Positions 6,958 to 15,153 of a stretch of DNA of 25,439 nt are shown here, piece after piece (the stretch's first letter is position 1; each line of letters begins with the position of its first letter). This stretch comes from an uncultured Eubacteriales bacterium. Its GTDB lineage: Bacteria; Bacillota; Clostridia; Oscillospirales; Oscillospiraceae. The position numbers and the translations under genes are program-made. The DNA is taken from positions 1 to 25,439 of the forward strand of contig URLO01000035.1 of assembly GCA_900548625.1 (NCBI GenBank), given 5' to 3'. The notes under the pieces are model-generated. The model had not been told where the DNA came from. It ran no database searches and saw only the letters and a list, made by a program, of their open reading frames with translations.

Positions 6958-7280
6958 AGAAGCATCGGATCGTGTGGCGTCGTATTCTCGACGCCTTCTG
7001 GCCTCATTGTTGAGGTCAAGCGCGATTCCGGTGTTTTCTTTTATAGGAACGATTCAGAGACATTTCAAATCACGAACCCTTCACATAGGGAAAGGAAACG
7101 CTGTAGTATATTGTATACTTTGACAGAAAAACGCTTTCTTGTCAATCCTAATTTGCGCTTTTTTAGGACACTGTCTCATTTTCTGGTTTTGCGTTTTGCA
7201 AAGCGGTTGAGAAATTGATGCAGTTTTCCGCTGAATGCAGCAGCCCCCGCCATCCGAATGGATGGCGGGGGCTGTTTAAG
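6958..7280 (+). ncRNA. Candidate structured non-coding RNA
   Basis: The near-consensus promoter at 6923-6951 points into about 320 nt without a convincing reading frame. Just after the expected start are two hairpins: 6976-6982/6989-6995 (GGCGTCG, loop TATTCT) and 7000-7006/7011-7017 (GGCCTCA, one wobble). A 15-bp GC-rich hairpin at 7241-7274, followed by TTTAAGTTT, could end the transcript. No known RNA family was recognised. This stretch is the bulk of the 480-bp gap between 6828 and 7307. Confidence 0.25.
7241..7274. terminator. GC-rich hairpin after the SLH surface-protein gene
   Basis: CAGCCCCCGCCATCC (7241-7255) pairs with GGATGGCGGGGGCTG (7260-7274) around a GAAT loop. It sits about 33 nt past the surface-protein stop codon on the minus strand but has no T-run in that direction. 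On the plus strand it is followed by TTTAAGTTT. It may serve both strands. Confidence 0.5.
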
Positions 7281-7307
7281 TTTGGTGCTTGTCTGTCAGC
7301 CGGTGAT

Positions 7308-10187
7308 TTACTTGGTCAGGTAGCGGTGCAGCATGACAGCGACCTCAGCGCGGGTGCCCTTGCCGGTCGGGTCAAGGGTCGTGGCGCTCTTGCCGGTGAT
7401 GATGCCGTTCTTGACGGCCCATTCCATTGCGGTGGTCGCGTAGGTGCTGACCTTGTTCTGATCGGAGTAACCCTTCAGAGAAGCGTTGACTCTGGGGCTG
7501 CCTGCGTAGCGGTACAGGATGGCTGCAATCTGCTCGCGGGTGACAGCGCCGTTGGGGTTGAAGGTCGTGTTGGACGTGCCGGTGACGATGTTGTTCTTAT
7601 AGGCCCACAGAACTGCGTCGTAGTAGTAGGTGCCTGCCTTGACATCCGTGAAGGGGTTGGAGACGTTCTTCACAGAGGGCTTGTCAGCAACACGGTAGAG
7701 GATGGTGACCAGCATGGCGCGGGTCATGGTCTGGTTCGGGCTGAAGGTCTTGGCAGCGGTGCCGGTGACCAGCTCATTTGCAGACATGAAGTCGATGGAA
7801 TTTGCAGACCACTTGCCGGTGTTGGACTCGGTGACGTCGCTGAAGTAGTTGGACTTCGTCTGCTGGATCACGGTGAAGGTGAGCGAGCCGGTGTCGATCT
7901 TGGTCTTGTTGTTGTAGATGGTGTAGGTGACCTTTGCAGTCGTTGCGCCTGCCTCGGGAACGAAGTAGACATCCGAAAGATCCAGCTCATTTCTGCCGGC
8001 GTCGAAGAAGAAGACCGTCTTGGAGGAGACTTCCTTGGCGCTTGCGATGGTCTTGTAGTCGTAGTACAGCTTGCCGCCGGTGACGGTGCCGAATTCGACG
8101 TAGAAGCCCTTGACCTCACGCTCGGTGTAGTTGTCGGGGATCATGGCCTTGTAGAGGTCGCCCTTGAAGCTGGTACCGACGGAGTAGATCGTGGTGGCCT
8201 TGCCGTCGTTGACGGAGATGGTGACATAGCCGTTGACATAGACAGCCTTGGTGCTGTTATACTCGGTGCCGTAGGCCGTGAACGGAATGGTGACGGTGTA
8301 CTTGCTGGTGCGGGTGCCTGCCGTAAAGACGATGGTGTCGAGGTCATACTGACGGCTGGTGGCGTCGTAGACATAGTCGCGGTTCTCTCTGACGTAGTCG
8401 GCGTTGCGGTCGCTGCTCTCGTAGAGGTAGCCGTGGGTTCTGGTGTTCAGGTTATTGTCGTACTTGACGTCAAAGTTGACGTAGCTCAGAGTGCCTCTCT
8501 TGAACACGGTGGCAAAGAACTTCTGGAAGTCGGCCTCGTCAAACTTGACGGACTGGTTGCTGCTGGTCTCGTAGACGATATCGCCAGCGCTGCCGCTGAT
8601 GACGACAGTACCCGCGGCAACAACGCCGCCGAAGGTGTTATAAGCAACATAGGACACGGACGGCTCTTTTGCATTGGCGGCCGGAACAAAGTAGATGCCG
8701 TCGAGCGCGTAGTCGTTCTTGCCGGGATTGTAGAAGCACTTGTCACCCGTGGTGATCTTGGTCTTGCTGGAGATGCTTTCGTACAGCGTGCCGTTGGACG
8801 GTGCGGTGAACATGACATAGTCAAATTCGGTGTTGGTGGTCGCGGCCTTGACTGCATTCATGAAAGCAGAGGCCGTGAACGTTGCGCCGCCGCCGACAGA
8901 AGGAACGGTGATCTTCTGTGCGCTGCCGGCCTTGACATCAAAAGCGACTTCGCTGAAATACTCCGTGCCCTCGATCATGACCTTGACGGTCATCTTCGTG
9001 CTGGTGTTCGTGGTTTCGACACCAAAGGTGTTCAGAACTGCACGGCGGCCGGTGCTATCGGGCGTGAGGGTTGCGAACTTGTACTGATCGCCGGTGGTGG
9101 AGAGGCTCCACTTCAGATTGTTGTAGTTGACAGCGGGCTCAAAGCTGTTGGTTTTTTCGTTGAACTGCTCAACCGTTGCGGTGATGGTGGGCTTGGTGCC
9201 GACCGTGATGGGCTTATTGGTGTCGCCGTCCGTGGCGAGTCTCACGCGGTATGCGCCGCAGACCTCAACCTTGATGGCGTCGGTCATGCGCTTGGCCTCC
9301 GTATCCGTTTTCGGGTCCTTTACGGTGAGCTCGCAGGCGTAATACTTGACGCCGATGGTGTCCGTCGGAATGATGAAGGTGGAGCTTGTGCCGTTGGCGA
9401 CATTGACGAAGGTGCCGTTGACGGTGTCGCTGACCTTCCACTGATACTTCAGGTTGGAGGTCAGATTCGTGGTGCCGTCGCCTGCGGTAGCAGTCGCGGT
9501 GACGGACAGGGTCTTGCCGGTGGCGCCCTTCTTGACGAGCATCTCACTGGAGAGCGCGGTGACCTGAATGGTCGGGCCCTCGACGACCGTGACCGTCAGG
9601 GTGGGCATCACTTCGGGGTTGGCCACCGCACCGGCAGGCAGCACCACGATCCTGGCGCTGACGGTCTGCGGTACACCGACCTTGGTGTTGTCAAACGTCT
9701 GGAGATCCCACGCAACGTCGCACACATCGCTGCGCTTGTCGCCGAAGACGGCGGTGACCTTCGACGGCAGCTTGGTGGAAAGCTCCTCGGTGGTGATACC
9801 CTTGACTACGGTCAGCGTATTCGGTGTAACGGTGTAGCTGGTCGGGGTCTTCGGGGCGACTTTGATGTTGCAGGAGGCGCTTTTTTCGCCCGCAGTGACC
9901 GTGATCGTTGCGGTGCCTTCCTTGAGTGCGGTCACAACGCCGGTAGAGGCATCAACGGATGCTACGGTTGCATCGCTGGAGGCCCACTGGAGCGCCGGAA
10001 CTTCGTCTGCTTCATTTTCCTTTGTGACCTCCGCGGTCAGCGTGAGCACGGTTCCTTCAAAAATCGCCTCGGTGGGGGCGTTTTTGATGGTAACGCCTGT
10101 CACGGCCGCAAACACAGCCGGAACCATCGCGCAGACCATCGCGACCACGAGGAGCGCGGAAATGAATCTGCTCATTTTCTTGTTCAT
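7308..10187 (-). CDS. SLH-domain cell-surface protein with Ig-like (BIG2) domain
   Basis: The secreted protein has 959 residues. The start at 10187 gives a clear signal peptide (MNKKMSRFISALLVVAMVCAMVPAVFA) and has AGAGAGGT upstream; the frame extends 11 codons further without reason. Residues about 28-115 form a bacterial Ig-like BIG2 domain (VPALQWASSDATVASVDASTGVVTALKEGTATITV). Further beta-rich segments follow, then three degenerate repeats of about 110 residues, each with a motif like L..IYFVP.A.....VSYVAYN. Residues about 779-959 carry three SLH motifs (FSDV..., FTDV..., YSDQ..., each ending like TRAMLVTILYR, TREQIAAILYR, TRAEVAVMLHR), which bind pyruvylated cell-wall polymers. It is a monocistronic surface-layer or surface-anchored protein; the ligand is unknown. 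Confidence 0.9.
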   Translation of the reverse strand: MNKKMSRFISALLVVAMVCAMVPAVFAAVTGVTIKNAPTEAIFEGTVLTLTAEVTKENEADEVPALQWASSDATVASVDASTGVVTALKEGTATITVTAGEKSASCNIKVAPKTPTSYTVTPNTLTVVKGITTEELSTKLPSKVTAVFGDKRSDVCDVAWDLQTFDNTKVGVPQTVSARIVVLPAGAVANPEVMPTLTVTVVEGPTIQVTALSSEMLVKKGATGKTLSVTATATAGDGTTNLTSNLKYQWKVSDTVNGTFVNVANGTSSTFIIPTDTIGVKYYACELTVKDPKTDTEAKRMTDAIKVEVCGAYRVRLATDGDTNKPITVGTKPTITATVEQFNEKTNSFEPAVNYNNLKWSLSTTGDQYKFATLTPDSTGRRAVLNTFGVETTNTSTKMTVKVMIEGTEYFSEVAFDVKAGSAQKITVPSVGGGATFTASAFMNAVKAATTNTEFDYVMFTAPSNGTLYESISSKTKITTGDKCFYNPGKNDYALDGIYFVPAANAKEPSVSYVAYNTFGGVVAAGTVVISGSAGDIVYETSSNQSVKFDEADFQKFFATVFKRGTLSYVNFDVKYDNNLNTRTHGYLYESSDRNADYVRENRDYVYDATSRQYDLDTIVFTAGTRTSKYTVTIPFTAYGTEYNSTKAVYVNGYVTISVNDGKATTIYSVGTSFKGDLYKAMIPDNYTEREVKGFYVEFGTVTGGKLYYDYKTIASAKEVSSKTVFFFDAGRNELDLSDVYFVPEAGATTAKVTYTIYNNKTKIDTGSLTFTVIQQTKSNYFSDVTESNTGKWSANSIDFMSANELVTGTAAKTFSPNQTMTRAMLVTILYRVADKPSVKNVSNPFTDVKAGTYYYDAVLWAYKNNIVTGTSNTTFNPNGAVTREQIAAILYRYAGSPRVNASLKGYSDQNKVSTYATTAMEWAVKNGIITGKSATTLDPTGKGTRAEVAVMLHRYLTK

Positions 10188-10315
10188 AAATAAGTACCTC
10201 TCTTCCTGATTATGTCTCAAAAGTTGTGCTGAGGATCTAATTTGCTCATGCTAAGTGTATCATAATTTGAAAAAAATACAATCACCTTAAGCAAAGTTTA
10301 AGGAATCCGCTGCGA

Positions 10316-10367
10316 ATTTCGTCACGGCGGCTATATGTTGTAGCCTGCTGCAAAATGGTGACGAAAT
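10316..10367. repeat. Spaced inverted repeat ATTTCGTCAC/GTGACGAAAT
   Basis: A 10-bp perfect inverted repeat (10316-10325 with 10358-10367) encloses a 32-nt spacer. The spacer itself holds an inner GGCTA...TAGCC dyad (10329-10333 with 10341-10345). It lies between the FTR-like gene and the surface-protein gene, both on the minus strand. It could be a terminator structure for the thioredoxin unit or a protein-binding site upstream of the surface protein. The rest of the 270-bp gap (10188-10457) is AT-rich around 10250-10310, with a possible TATGAT -10 box but no good -35. Confidence 0.4.
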
Positions 10368-10457
10368 GTAGTGCTTGAACTGTATAAATTACAAAATAGA
10401 AACAAGAGAAACGACGCAGCGACAGAAATGCGCGATCTGTTACGAATCTGCAAACCC

Positions 10458-10655
10458 TTATTTTTCCTTATAATACAGGAAGCAGTGGCAGTAGCCCTCA
10501 AAATCCGGGTCCTTGATCTGGTCGCGGAACTCCTTGCACATGCATTTATATTCCTCGCTCCGCTGCAAACGGCAGGGGCAGTAGCCGCCCGTCCGCGCAA
10601 GGCCCTCCTTGACGCGGGAGACGACCTCCTGATCCTCGTTCAGACGTATTTTCAT
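10458..10655 (-). CDS. Ferredoxin-thioredoxin reductase catalytic-chain-like protein
   Basis: This 65-residue protein has six cysteines in three CxC pairs: C26-P-C28, C38-M-C40 and C56-H-C58. This matches the pattern of the catalytic chain of ferredoxin-thioredoxin reductase, in which a 4Fe-4S cluster and a redox disulfide pass electrons from ferredoxin to thioredoxin. The spacing here is CPC-X9-CxC-X15-CHC, while the plant or cyanobacterial chain has X16 and X8, as I recall; the total is similar. The ATG overlaps the stop of trxA by 4 nt (ATGA), with GGAGG inside trxA, so the two are translationally coupled. That neighbour strongly supports a role in thioredoxin reduction. No variable chain is nearby. 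Confidence 0.75.
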   Translation of the reverse strand: MKIRLNEDQEVVSRVKEGLARTGGYCPCRLQRSEEYKCMCKEFRDQIKDPDFEGYCHCFLYYKEK

Positions 10656-10963
10656 AGCAGTGCCTCCAGCTCCGCGCGCAGCGCCTGCTGATCGCGGTAG
10701 CCGACCAGCGTCGAGACAAGCGCGCCGCCCTTGAAAACCAGCAGCGTCGGGATGCTCTGCACGCCGAAGCGGATAGCAAGCTCACGCTCGTCATCCACAT
10801 TGACCTTGCAGAATTTCATCTGGGGCATTTCGCCGCTCAGCGCCTCAAAAACGGGCTTGAGCATCATGCACGGGCCGCACCACGACGCCCAGAAATCGAC
10901 CACAACGGGCTTCTCCGATGCAAGCACTTCGCGTTCAAAGTTGTCTTGTGTAAGGATGGTCAT
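10652..10963 (-). CDS. trxA: Thioredoxin
   Basis: The protein has 103 residues with the classical active site WCGPC (C29, C32) in VVVDFWASWCGPC, the cis-proline region SIPTLLVFKGG, and normal length. The start is ATG 10963, with GGAGG 8 nt upstream; a TTG five codons earlier would overlap the ribosome binding site. It is a cytoplasmic protein-disulfide reductase. The following gene, overlapping by 4 nt, encodes an FTR-like reductase, which suggests reduction from ferredoxin rather than NADPH in this unit. Confidence 0.95.
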   Translation of the reverse strand: MTILTQDNFEREVLASEKPVVVDFWASWCGPCMMLKPVFEALSGEMPQMKFCKVNVDDERELAIRFGVQSIPTLLVFKGGALVSTLVGYRDQQALRAELEALL

Positions 10964-10995
10964 GATCTGTACCTCCAAATTCTATATTCAGATAT

Positions 10996-11004
10996 AGTAT
11001 AACA
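10996..11004 (-). promoter_or_regulatory. Extended -10 promoter of trxA
   Basis: On the minus strand TGTTATACT forms an extended -10 element (TG, one base, TATACT). It sits about 33 nt before the trxA start, and no good -35 box is seen at the matching distance. Confidence 0.45.
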
Positions 11005-11054
11005 CAAAGCTGCAAGAATAGTTTGAAAATTTGTAAATTTGCAGCCTGCACGCC

Positions 11055-11948
11055 TCAGCAGCCGCTTCCGGCGCGAAGGACATGACAGAACGCCTTCGCC
11101 GCAAGACTGAGCGGCTCGTTTTTTCGCTGCATGAGCAGCAGCGCGCGCTTTGGAAGCGGCGGCGTCAGCGGCAGCACACGGATGTTCTGCGCGCCCGTTT
11201 CGGGCAGGAGAAAATCCTCCGGAACGAAGCCGACGCCAAGACCGCTGCGCACCAGCGGAAGGATCTGATCGGCAGTCGCAACCTCGATGTCCGGCTGGAA
11301 GGCGGCGCCCTCATGCAGAAAATAGGATGACAGCAGAGAGTAGCTTTGCGTCTGGCGCTCCAGAGAGATGATCGGATAGCGGCTCAGCTCTCCGAGACGA
11401 AGCTGCGAAGCCCGCAGCCCCTCCAGATCGGCGGCGCAGACGGCGACCTCCTGAAATTCTCCGAGACGGAGGATGACCAGCTCGTCCGGAGCCTGCACAG
11501 GCGCTGCCACAACGGCAAGGTCAGCGAGCCCGTCTTTCACGACCTGCACGGCATTTTGCGCGGTGAGATTCTGCACGCGCAGATGAATGCCGGGATATTC
11601 GACACGGAAGCGGCGCAGTGCCGGCAGCAGCAGGCAGTGCAGCGCGATCTCGGACGAGGCAATCGTCACAAGACCGGTCTGAAGCGACTTGTCCCGCGCC
11701 AGCTCCTCCTCGCCAGCCTGCAAATGCGCGACAGCCGCTGCAACGTGCTCATACAGCCGCGCACCCTCGGGCGTGAGCGACACGCCGTGGTTTGAGCGCA
11801 GAAACAGCGTGCAGCCGAGCGCGGATTCGAGATTGCGGATCGTGCGGGTGATATTCGGCTGGCTGGTGAGGAGCTGACGTGCGGCCTGCGTGAAGCTGCG
11901 GCATTTGCTGACATAGTAGAAGACGCGGTAAGAGTCATAGCTGATCAT
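11055..11948 (-). CDS. LysR-family transcriptional regulator
   Basis: The protein has 297 residues. The N-terminal winged helix-turn-helix (YDSYRVFYYVSKCRSFTQAARQLLTSQPNITRTIRNLESALGCTLFLRSNHGVSLTPEGARLY) is typical of LysR regulators. A periplasmic-binding-protein-like effector domain follows (from about residue 90: GLVTIASSEIALHCLLLPALRRFRVEYPGIHL...). GGAGA lies 7 nt before the ATG. It is divergent from the MATE transporter gene, with 140 bp between the starts, the classical layout for a LysR regulator controlling its neighbour. The effector is unknown. Confidence 0.92.
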   Translation of the reverse strand: MISYDSYRVFYYVSKCRSFTQAARQLLTSQPNITRTIRNLESALGCTLFLRSNHGVSLTPEGARLYEHVAAAVAHLQAGEEELARDKSLQTGLVTIASSEIALHCLLLPALRRFRVEYPGIHLRVQNLTAQNAVQVVKDGLADLAVVAAPVQAPDELVILRLGEFQEVAVCAADLEGLRASQLRLGELSRYPIISLERQTQSYSLLSSYFLHEGAAFQPDIEVATADQILPLVRSGLGVGFVPEDFLLPETGAQNIRVLPLTPPLPKRALLLMQRKNEPLSLAAKAFCHVLRAGSGC

Positions 11949-11979
11949 AAAAAGCTCTCCATATCAAATCCGTATTCAT

Positions 11980-11988
11980 ATTATATCA
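11980..11988 (-). promoter_or_regulatory. Extended -10 promoter of the LysR gene
   Basis: On the minus strand TGATATAAT is a full extended -10 element about 32 nt upstream of the LysR start. No clear -35 box was found. Confidence 0.5.
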
Positions 11989-11997
11989 AACATCTAT

Positions 11998-12026
11998 TTT
12001 ACTTATTGCCACTTTAGAATTATAAT
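11998..12026 (+). promoter_or_regulatory. Promoter of the MATE transporter gene
   Basis: TTTACT (11998-12003), a 17-nt spacer and a perfect TATAAT (12021-12026) lead to a leader of about 55 nt before the ATG at 12089. The -35 box of this promoter lies close to the LysR promoter, so a LysR protein bound here could control both. Confidence 0.55.
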
Positions 12027-12088
12027 CGCCTTTGGTTTGTGCGTCAAGGGGCGCAGAAACCGGAAAACAGTAGAAAAGAGGAAACAAT

Positions 12089-13459
12089 ATGAACAGGGAT
12101 CTGACGGTCGGCAAGCCGTCATCCGTGCTGGCACGGTTCTGCCTGCCGCTGTTTGCAAGCGTCATTTTTCAGCAGCTTTACAACATCGCCGACAGCTTTG
12201 TCGCGGGCAAGTTCATCGGGGAGGACGCGCTGGCCGCGGTCGGCAACAGCTATGAGGTGACGCTCATTTTCATCGCGTTCGCGTTCGGCTGCAACATCGG
12301 CTGCTCGGTGATCGTCTCGCGCTTTTTCGGCGCGAAGGAGTATAACCGCATGAAGACAGCGATCTATACGGCGATGATCACCAGCTCCGCAGTCTGCGCA
12401 GTGCTGATGCTGATCGGTCTGTTCGGCTGCGATCTGCTCCTGCATGCGATCCGGACGCCGGAAAACGTGTTCGCTGACTCCAAGCTGTATCTGGATATCT
12501 ATGTCTGGAGCCTGCCGTTCGTATTCTTCTATAACATTGCGACGGGCATTTTCTCTGCCCTCGGCGATTCCAAGACGCCGTTCTGGTTCCTTGCCGCATC
12601 GTCCACGTCCAACATCGGTCTGGACATCCTGTTTGTCGCGTCGTTCAAAATGGGCGTCGCAGGCGTCGCGTGGGCGACATTCCTCTGTCAGGGCGTGAGC
12701 TGCCTGCTCGCCGTCAGCGTGGTGCTGGCGCGACTGCGGCGGATCCGGACGGAGGGGCATGTCCGCCCGTTTGACGGAGCGATCCTCCGGCAGTTTCTCG
12801 GCGTTGCCGTCCCGAGTACCTTGCAGCAGAGCTTCATTTCGGTCGGCAACATCATCATTCAGGGCACGATCAACGGCTTCGGCTCCAGCGTGATGGCGGG
12901 ATATTCCGCAGCGGTGAAGCTCAACAACCTGGTCATCACCTCCTTTACGACGCTCGGAAACGGCATTTCCAACTACACGGCGCAGAATCTCGGCGCGCAG
13001 AAGCTCGACCGCATCCGCGCGGGCTTCCGGGCAGGGCTCCGGCTGGTGTGGATCATCAGTCTGCCGCTGTTTGTGCTGTATTTCTTTGCAGGCAGCAGCG
13101 CACTCGGGCTTTTCCTCGAAAACCCGACGCCGCTTGCGCTTTCCACCGGCGCGATGTATCTGCGCATCCTCTCGCCGTTCTACTTTGTGATCTCCGCGAA
13201 GCTGGTCGCTGACGGCGTCCTGCGCGGCTGCGAGCAGATGGGGCAGTTTATGATCGCAACGTTCACAGACCTCGTTCTGCGCGTGGTTCTGGCCATCACG
13301 CTGTCGAAAACGGCGCTTGGCGCAACGGGCATCTGGTGTGCGTGGCCGATCGGCTGGAGCATCGCCACGGTGCTGTCACTGAACTTCTACCGCAAGGAGC
13401 GCTGGAATGCGCGGATCCTTTTCAAAGAGGGACAGAAGGACGAGCTTGGCGAGTCCTGA
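12089..13459 (+). CDS. MATE-family multidrug efflux transporter
   Basis: This 456-residue membrane protein has about twelve hydrophobic segments and the MATE signature near the N-terminus (LPLFASVIFQQLYNIADSFVAGKFIGEDALAAVGNSYEV). The half-repeat is seen again near the middle (VAVPSTLQQSFISVGNIIIQGTINGFGSSVMAGYSAAVKLNNL). Such proteins export drugs or metabolites using a Na+ or H+ gradient. AGAGG stands 8 nt before the ATG. It is a single gene, divergent from a LysR regulator that probably controls it. The substrate cannot be deduced. Confidence 0.92.
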   Translation: MNRDLTVGKPSSVLARFCLPLFASVIFQQLYNIADSFVAGKFIGEDALAAVGNSYEVTLIFIAFAFGCNIGCSVIVSRFFGAKEYNRMKTAIYTAMITSSAVCAVLMLIGLFGCDLLLHAIRTPENVFADSKLYLDIYVWSLPFVFFYNIATGIFSALGDSKTPFWFLAASSTSNIGLDILFVASFKMGVAGVAWATFLCQGVSCLLAVSVVLARLRRIRTEGHVRPFDGAILRQFLGVAVPSTLQQSFISVGNIIIQGTINGFGSSVMAGYSAAVKLNNLVITSFTTLGNGISNYTAQNLGAQKLDRIRAGFRAGLRLVWIISLPLFVLYFFAGSSALGLFLENPTPLALSTGAMYLRILSPFYFVISAKLVADGVLRGCEQMGQFMIATFTDLVLRVVLAITLSKTALGATGIWCAWPIGWSIATVLSLNFYRKERWNARILFKEGQKDELGES

Positions 13460-13464
13460 TCCCG

Positions 13465-13500
13465 CAAAAAACATCCGACCGCTGAAAACAGCGGTCGGAT
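13465..13500 (-). terminator. Bidirectional terminator between MATE and htrA
   Basis: A 12-bp perfect stem (13473-13484 with 13489-13500, ATCCGACCGCTG) has an AAAA loop. On the minus strand it is followed by GTTTTTTGCGG, a good T-run for the htrA transcript. On the plus strand it stands 13 nt after the MATE stop. The 118 bp between it and the htrA stop hold nothing recognised. Confidence 0.7.
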
Positions 13501-13617
13501 ACTCTATATTCGCGCCGTGCGGCGTTGATTTTGGTCCGCCTCTTTCGATCACTCGCGGTGGGGCGGCTACCGGATGCGAAAATGCTTTATTGGTGTGTGA
13601 GAATAAAAGCGCAGAGA

Positions 13618-14976
13618 TCAGTTGCCGAAGCCGAAGTTCCACGGGAACATGCTGCCGCCCTGCTGGCTCGGTCCCTGCGACTGCTGGGACTGCTGGGCGT
13701 CGTCCTGCGTGGCGGGCATGGCAGACTGTGTCTTTTCACCGATGGTAACGGTGATGTCGAGCGTCTTGCCCTGACGGTAGACCTTGAGCTTCAGCTCGTC
13801 GCCGGGCGCCTGCTCGCCGACGTAGCTGACAAGGTCGCTGCTGGAGGTAATGGTTGTGCCGTTGACCTCAGTGATGATGTCGTTCGCTTCCAGACCGCCC
13901 TTTGCGGCAGGGGAATCCTCCTCGACCGAACGGACTGCCGCGCCGGTGGGAAGGCCGTAGGCCTGCGCCTCGGAGCTGACCGCCGTGACCGTCACGCCGA
14001 TGTAGGGCTTGGTGATGCTGCCCGTCTCGATGATGCTCTTGACGATGTTCTTGACGTGGTTCATGGGGATGGCGAAGCCGATGTTGTCGATCGAGGCCTC
14101 GCTGCCCGAGGAGGAGCTGGAATACTTGGCATTCGTGATGCCGATGACCTCACCGTAGAGGTTAAAGAGCGCGCCGCCGGAGTTGCCGGAGTTGATGGCG
14201 CAGTCGGTCTGGATCAGATCCATCGTGACGTTGCTGGAAAGCGTGACCTCGCGGTTCAGGGCGCTGACTGCGCCGGTCGTGAGCGAGAAGGTCAGCTCGC
14301 CGAGCGGGTTGCCGATGGCAACGACCTGATCGCCGACGTTCAGGTTATCCGAATCGCCGAGGACAGCCGGGGTAAGGCCCTCCGCGTCGATCTTCAAAAC
14401 GGCGATGTCGTTCGACTGGTCACAGCCGACGAGCGTTGCGTCATACTCCTCGCCGTTGTAGAGCGAGACGGTGATGGAATCGGAGTTTTCGACGACGTGG
14501 TAGTTCGTCAGAACGTAGCCGTCGGCGCTCAGGATAAAGCCGGAGCCGGCTGCGGCGGACTGGGTCTGATAGCCCCAGTAGTTTGTGGTGATCGAGGTGC
14601 GGATGCCGACGGTCGAGTTGACGTTCTGGGCGTAGACCTCGGCGGGGGTCATCTGCTTGTTGGTGTCGATCTGGGCGATGTTGATGATGCTGCTTTCGCG
14701 GCTGCCCTCGTATACGACGGAGGCCTGTGTGCTCTCCTCGTCCATGTCCTTGTCCTTCGCGGCGAGGTGATTCTGAAGAGCGCTGCCGCCGAAGCCCATC
14801 GCGCCGCCGACGAGCGCGCAGCTCAGAACCAGTGCGGTGATCCTTGCGCCGGTGTTGCCCTTCTTCGGGGGCTGCGGCTCCAGGGGCGTCTGCGTGCAGT
14901 GCTGGCCTTCACCGGTCACATTGCCTTCATCATGCTGCATGTTGTCCATGTTTTCATTTTCAAAACGATAATCCAT
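13618..14976 (-). CDS. Membrane-anchored HtrA/DegP-like serine protease with PDZ domain
   Basis: The protein has 452 residues. A polar cytoplasmic N-terminus precedes one membrane segment (about 45-66). The trypsin-like domain has the catalytic triad H160 (LTNYHVV), D190 (QSNDIAVLKI) and S266 (NSGNSGGAL). A PDZ domain follows at about 325-415 (PYIGVTVTAVSS..., GLEANDIITEVNGTTI), and the C-terminal tail is rich in Gln and Ser, ending FPWNFGFGN. It is the usual Firmicutes architecture for an extracytoplasmic quality-control protease. GGAGG lies 8 nt before the ATG. It is monocistronic, with terminator hairpins beyond its stop. The promoter region carries phased TGAAC repeats, suggesting control by a stress-responsive regulator. 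Confidence 0.93.
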   Translation of the reverse strand: MDYRFENENMDNMQHDEGNVTGEGQHCTQTPLEPQPPKKGNTGARITALVLSCALVGGAMGFGGSALQNHLAAKDKDMDEESTQASVVYEGSRESSIINIAQIDTNKQMTPAEVYAQNVNSTVGIRTSITTNYWGYQTQSAAAGSGFILSADGYVLTNYHVVENSDSITVSLYNGEEYDATLVGCDQSNDIAVLKIDAEGLTPAVLGDSDNLNVGDQVVAIGNPLGELTFSLTTGAVSALNREVTLSSNVTMDLIQTDCAINSGNSGGALFNLYGEVIGITNAKYSSSSSGSEASIDNIGFAIPMNHVKNIVKSIIETGSITKPYIGVTVTAVSSEAQAYGLPTGAAVRSVEEDSPAAKGGLEANDIITEVNGTTITSSSDLVSYVGEQAPGDELKLKVYRQGKTLDITVTIGEKTQSAMPATQDDAQQSQQSQGPSQQGGSMFPWNFGFGN

Positions 14977-15017
14977 CGTGAATGCCTCCGTTCGCTTGGT
15001 TTCTTTTGATGTTACTG

Positions 15018-15093
15018 ATTATAGAGGCTAATTCTGAACGAACATCGACATTCGCCTGAACAAACTGTGAACACCGCGCGGAAAAGTGTGAAC
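15018..15093 (-). promoter_or_regulatory. htrA promoter: TATAAT box plus four phased TGAAC repeats
   Basis: On the minus strand a perfect TATAAT (15023-15018) has no good -35 box at the normal distance. On the plus strand TGAAC begins at 15035, 15057, 15068 and 15089; the last two copies extend to TGTGAAC. The spacings of 22, 11 and 21 bp place the copies on one face of the helix. This is the layout of binding sites for an activating response regulator. The regulator is not in the window. Confidence 0.5.
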
Positions 15094-15153
15094 TTTTTTC
15101 GGCACAAGGCGACAAAAAGCCTCCGGAAATAGACGGGTGTCCGTAAAACAGTT

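Noticed and set aside
7215..10193. A 992-residue open frame on the plus strand
   Set aside because: It is exactly antisense to the SLH surface-protein gene, has no ribosome binding site, and its glycine/valine/aspartate-rich product is the usual shadow of a GC-rich gene.
13525..15009. A 494-residue open frame on the plus strand
   Set aside because: Antisense to the HtrA protease gene, with shadow-like composition.
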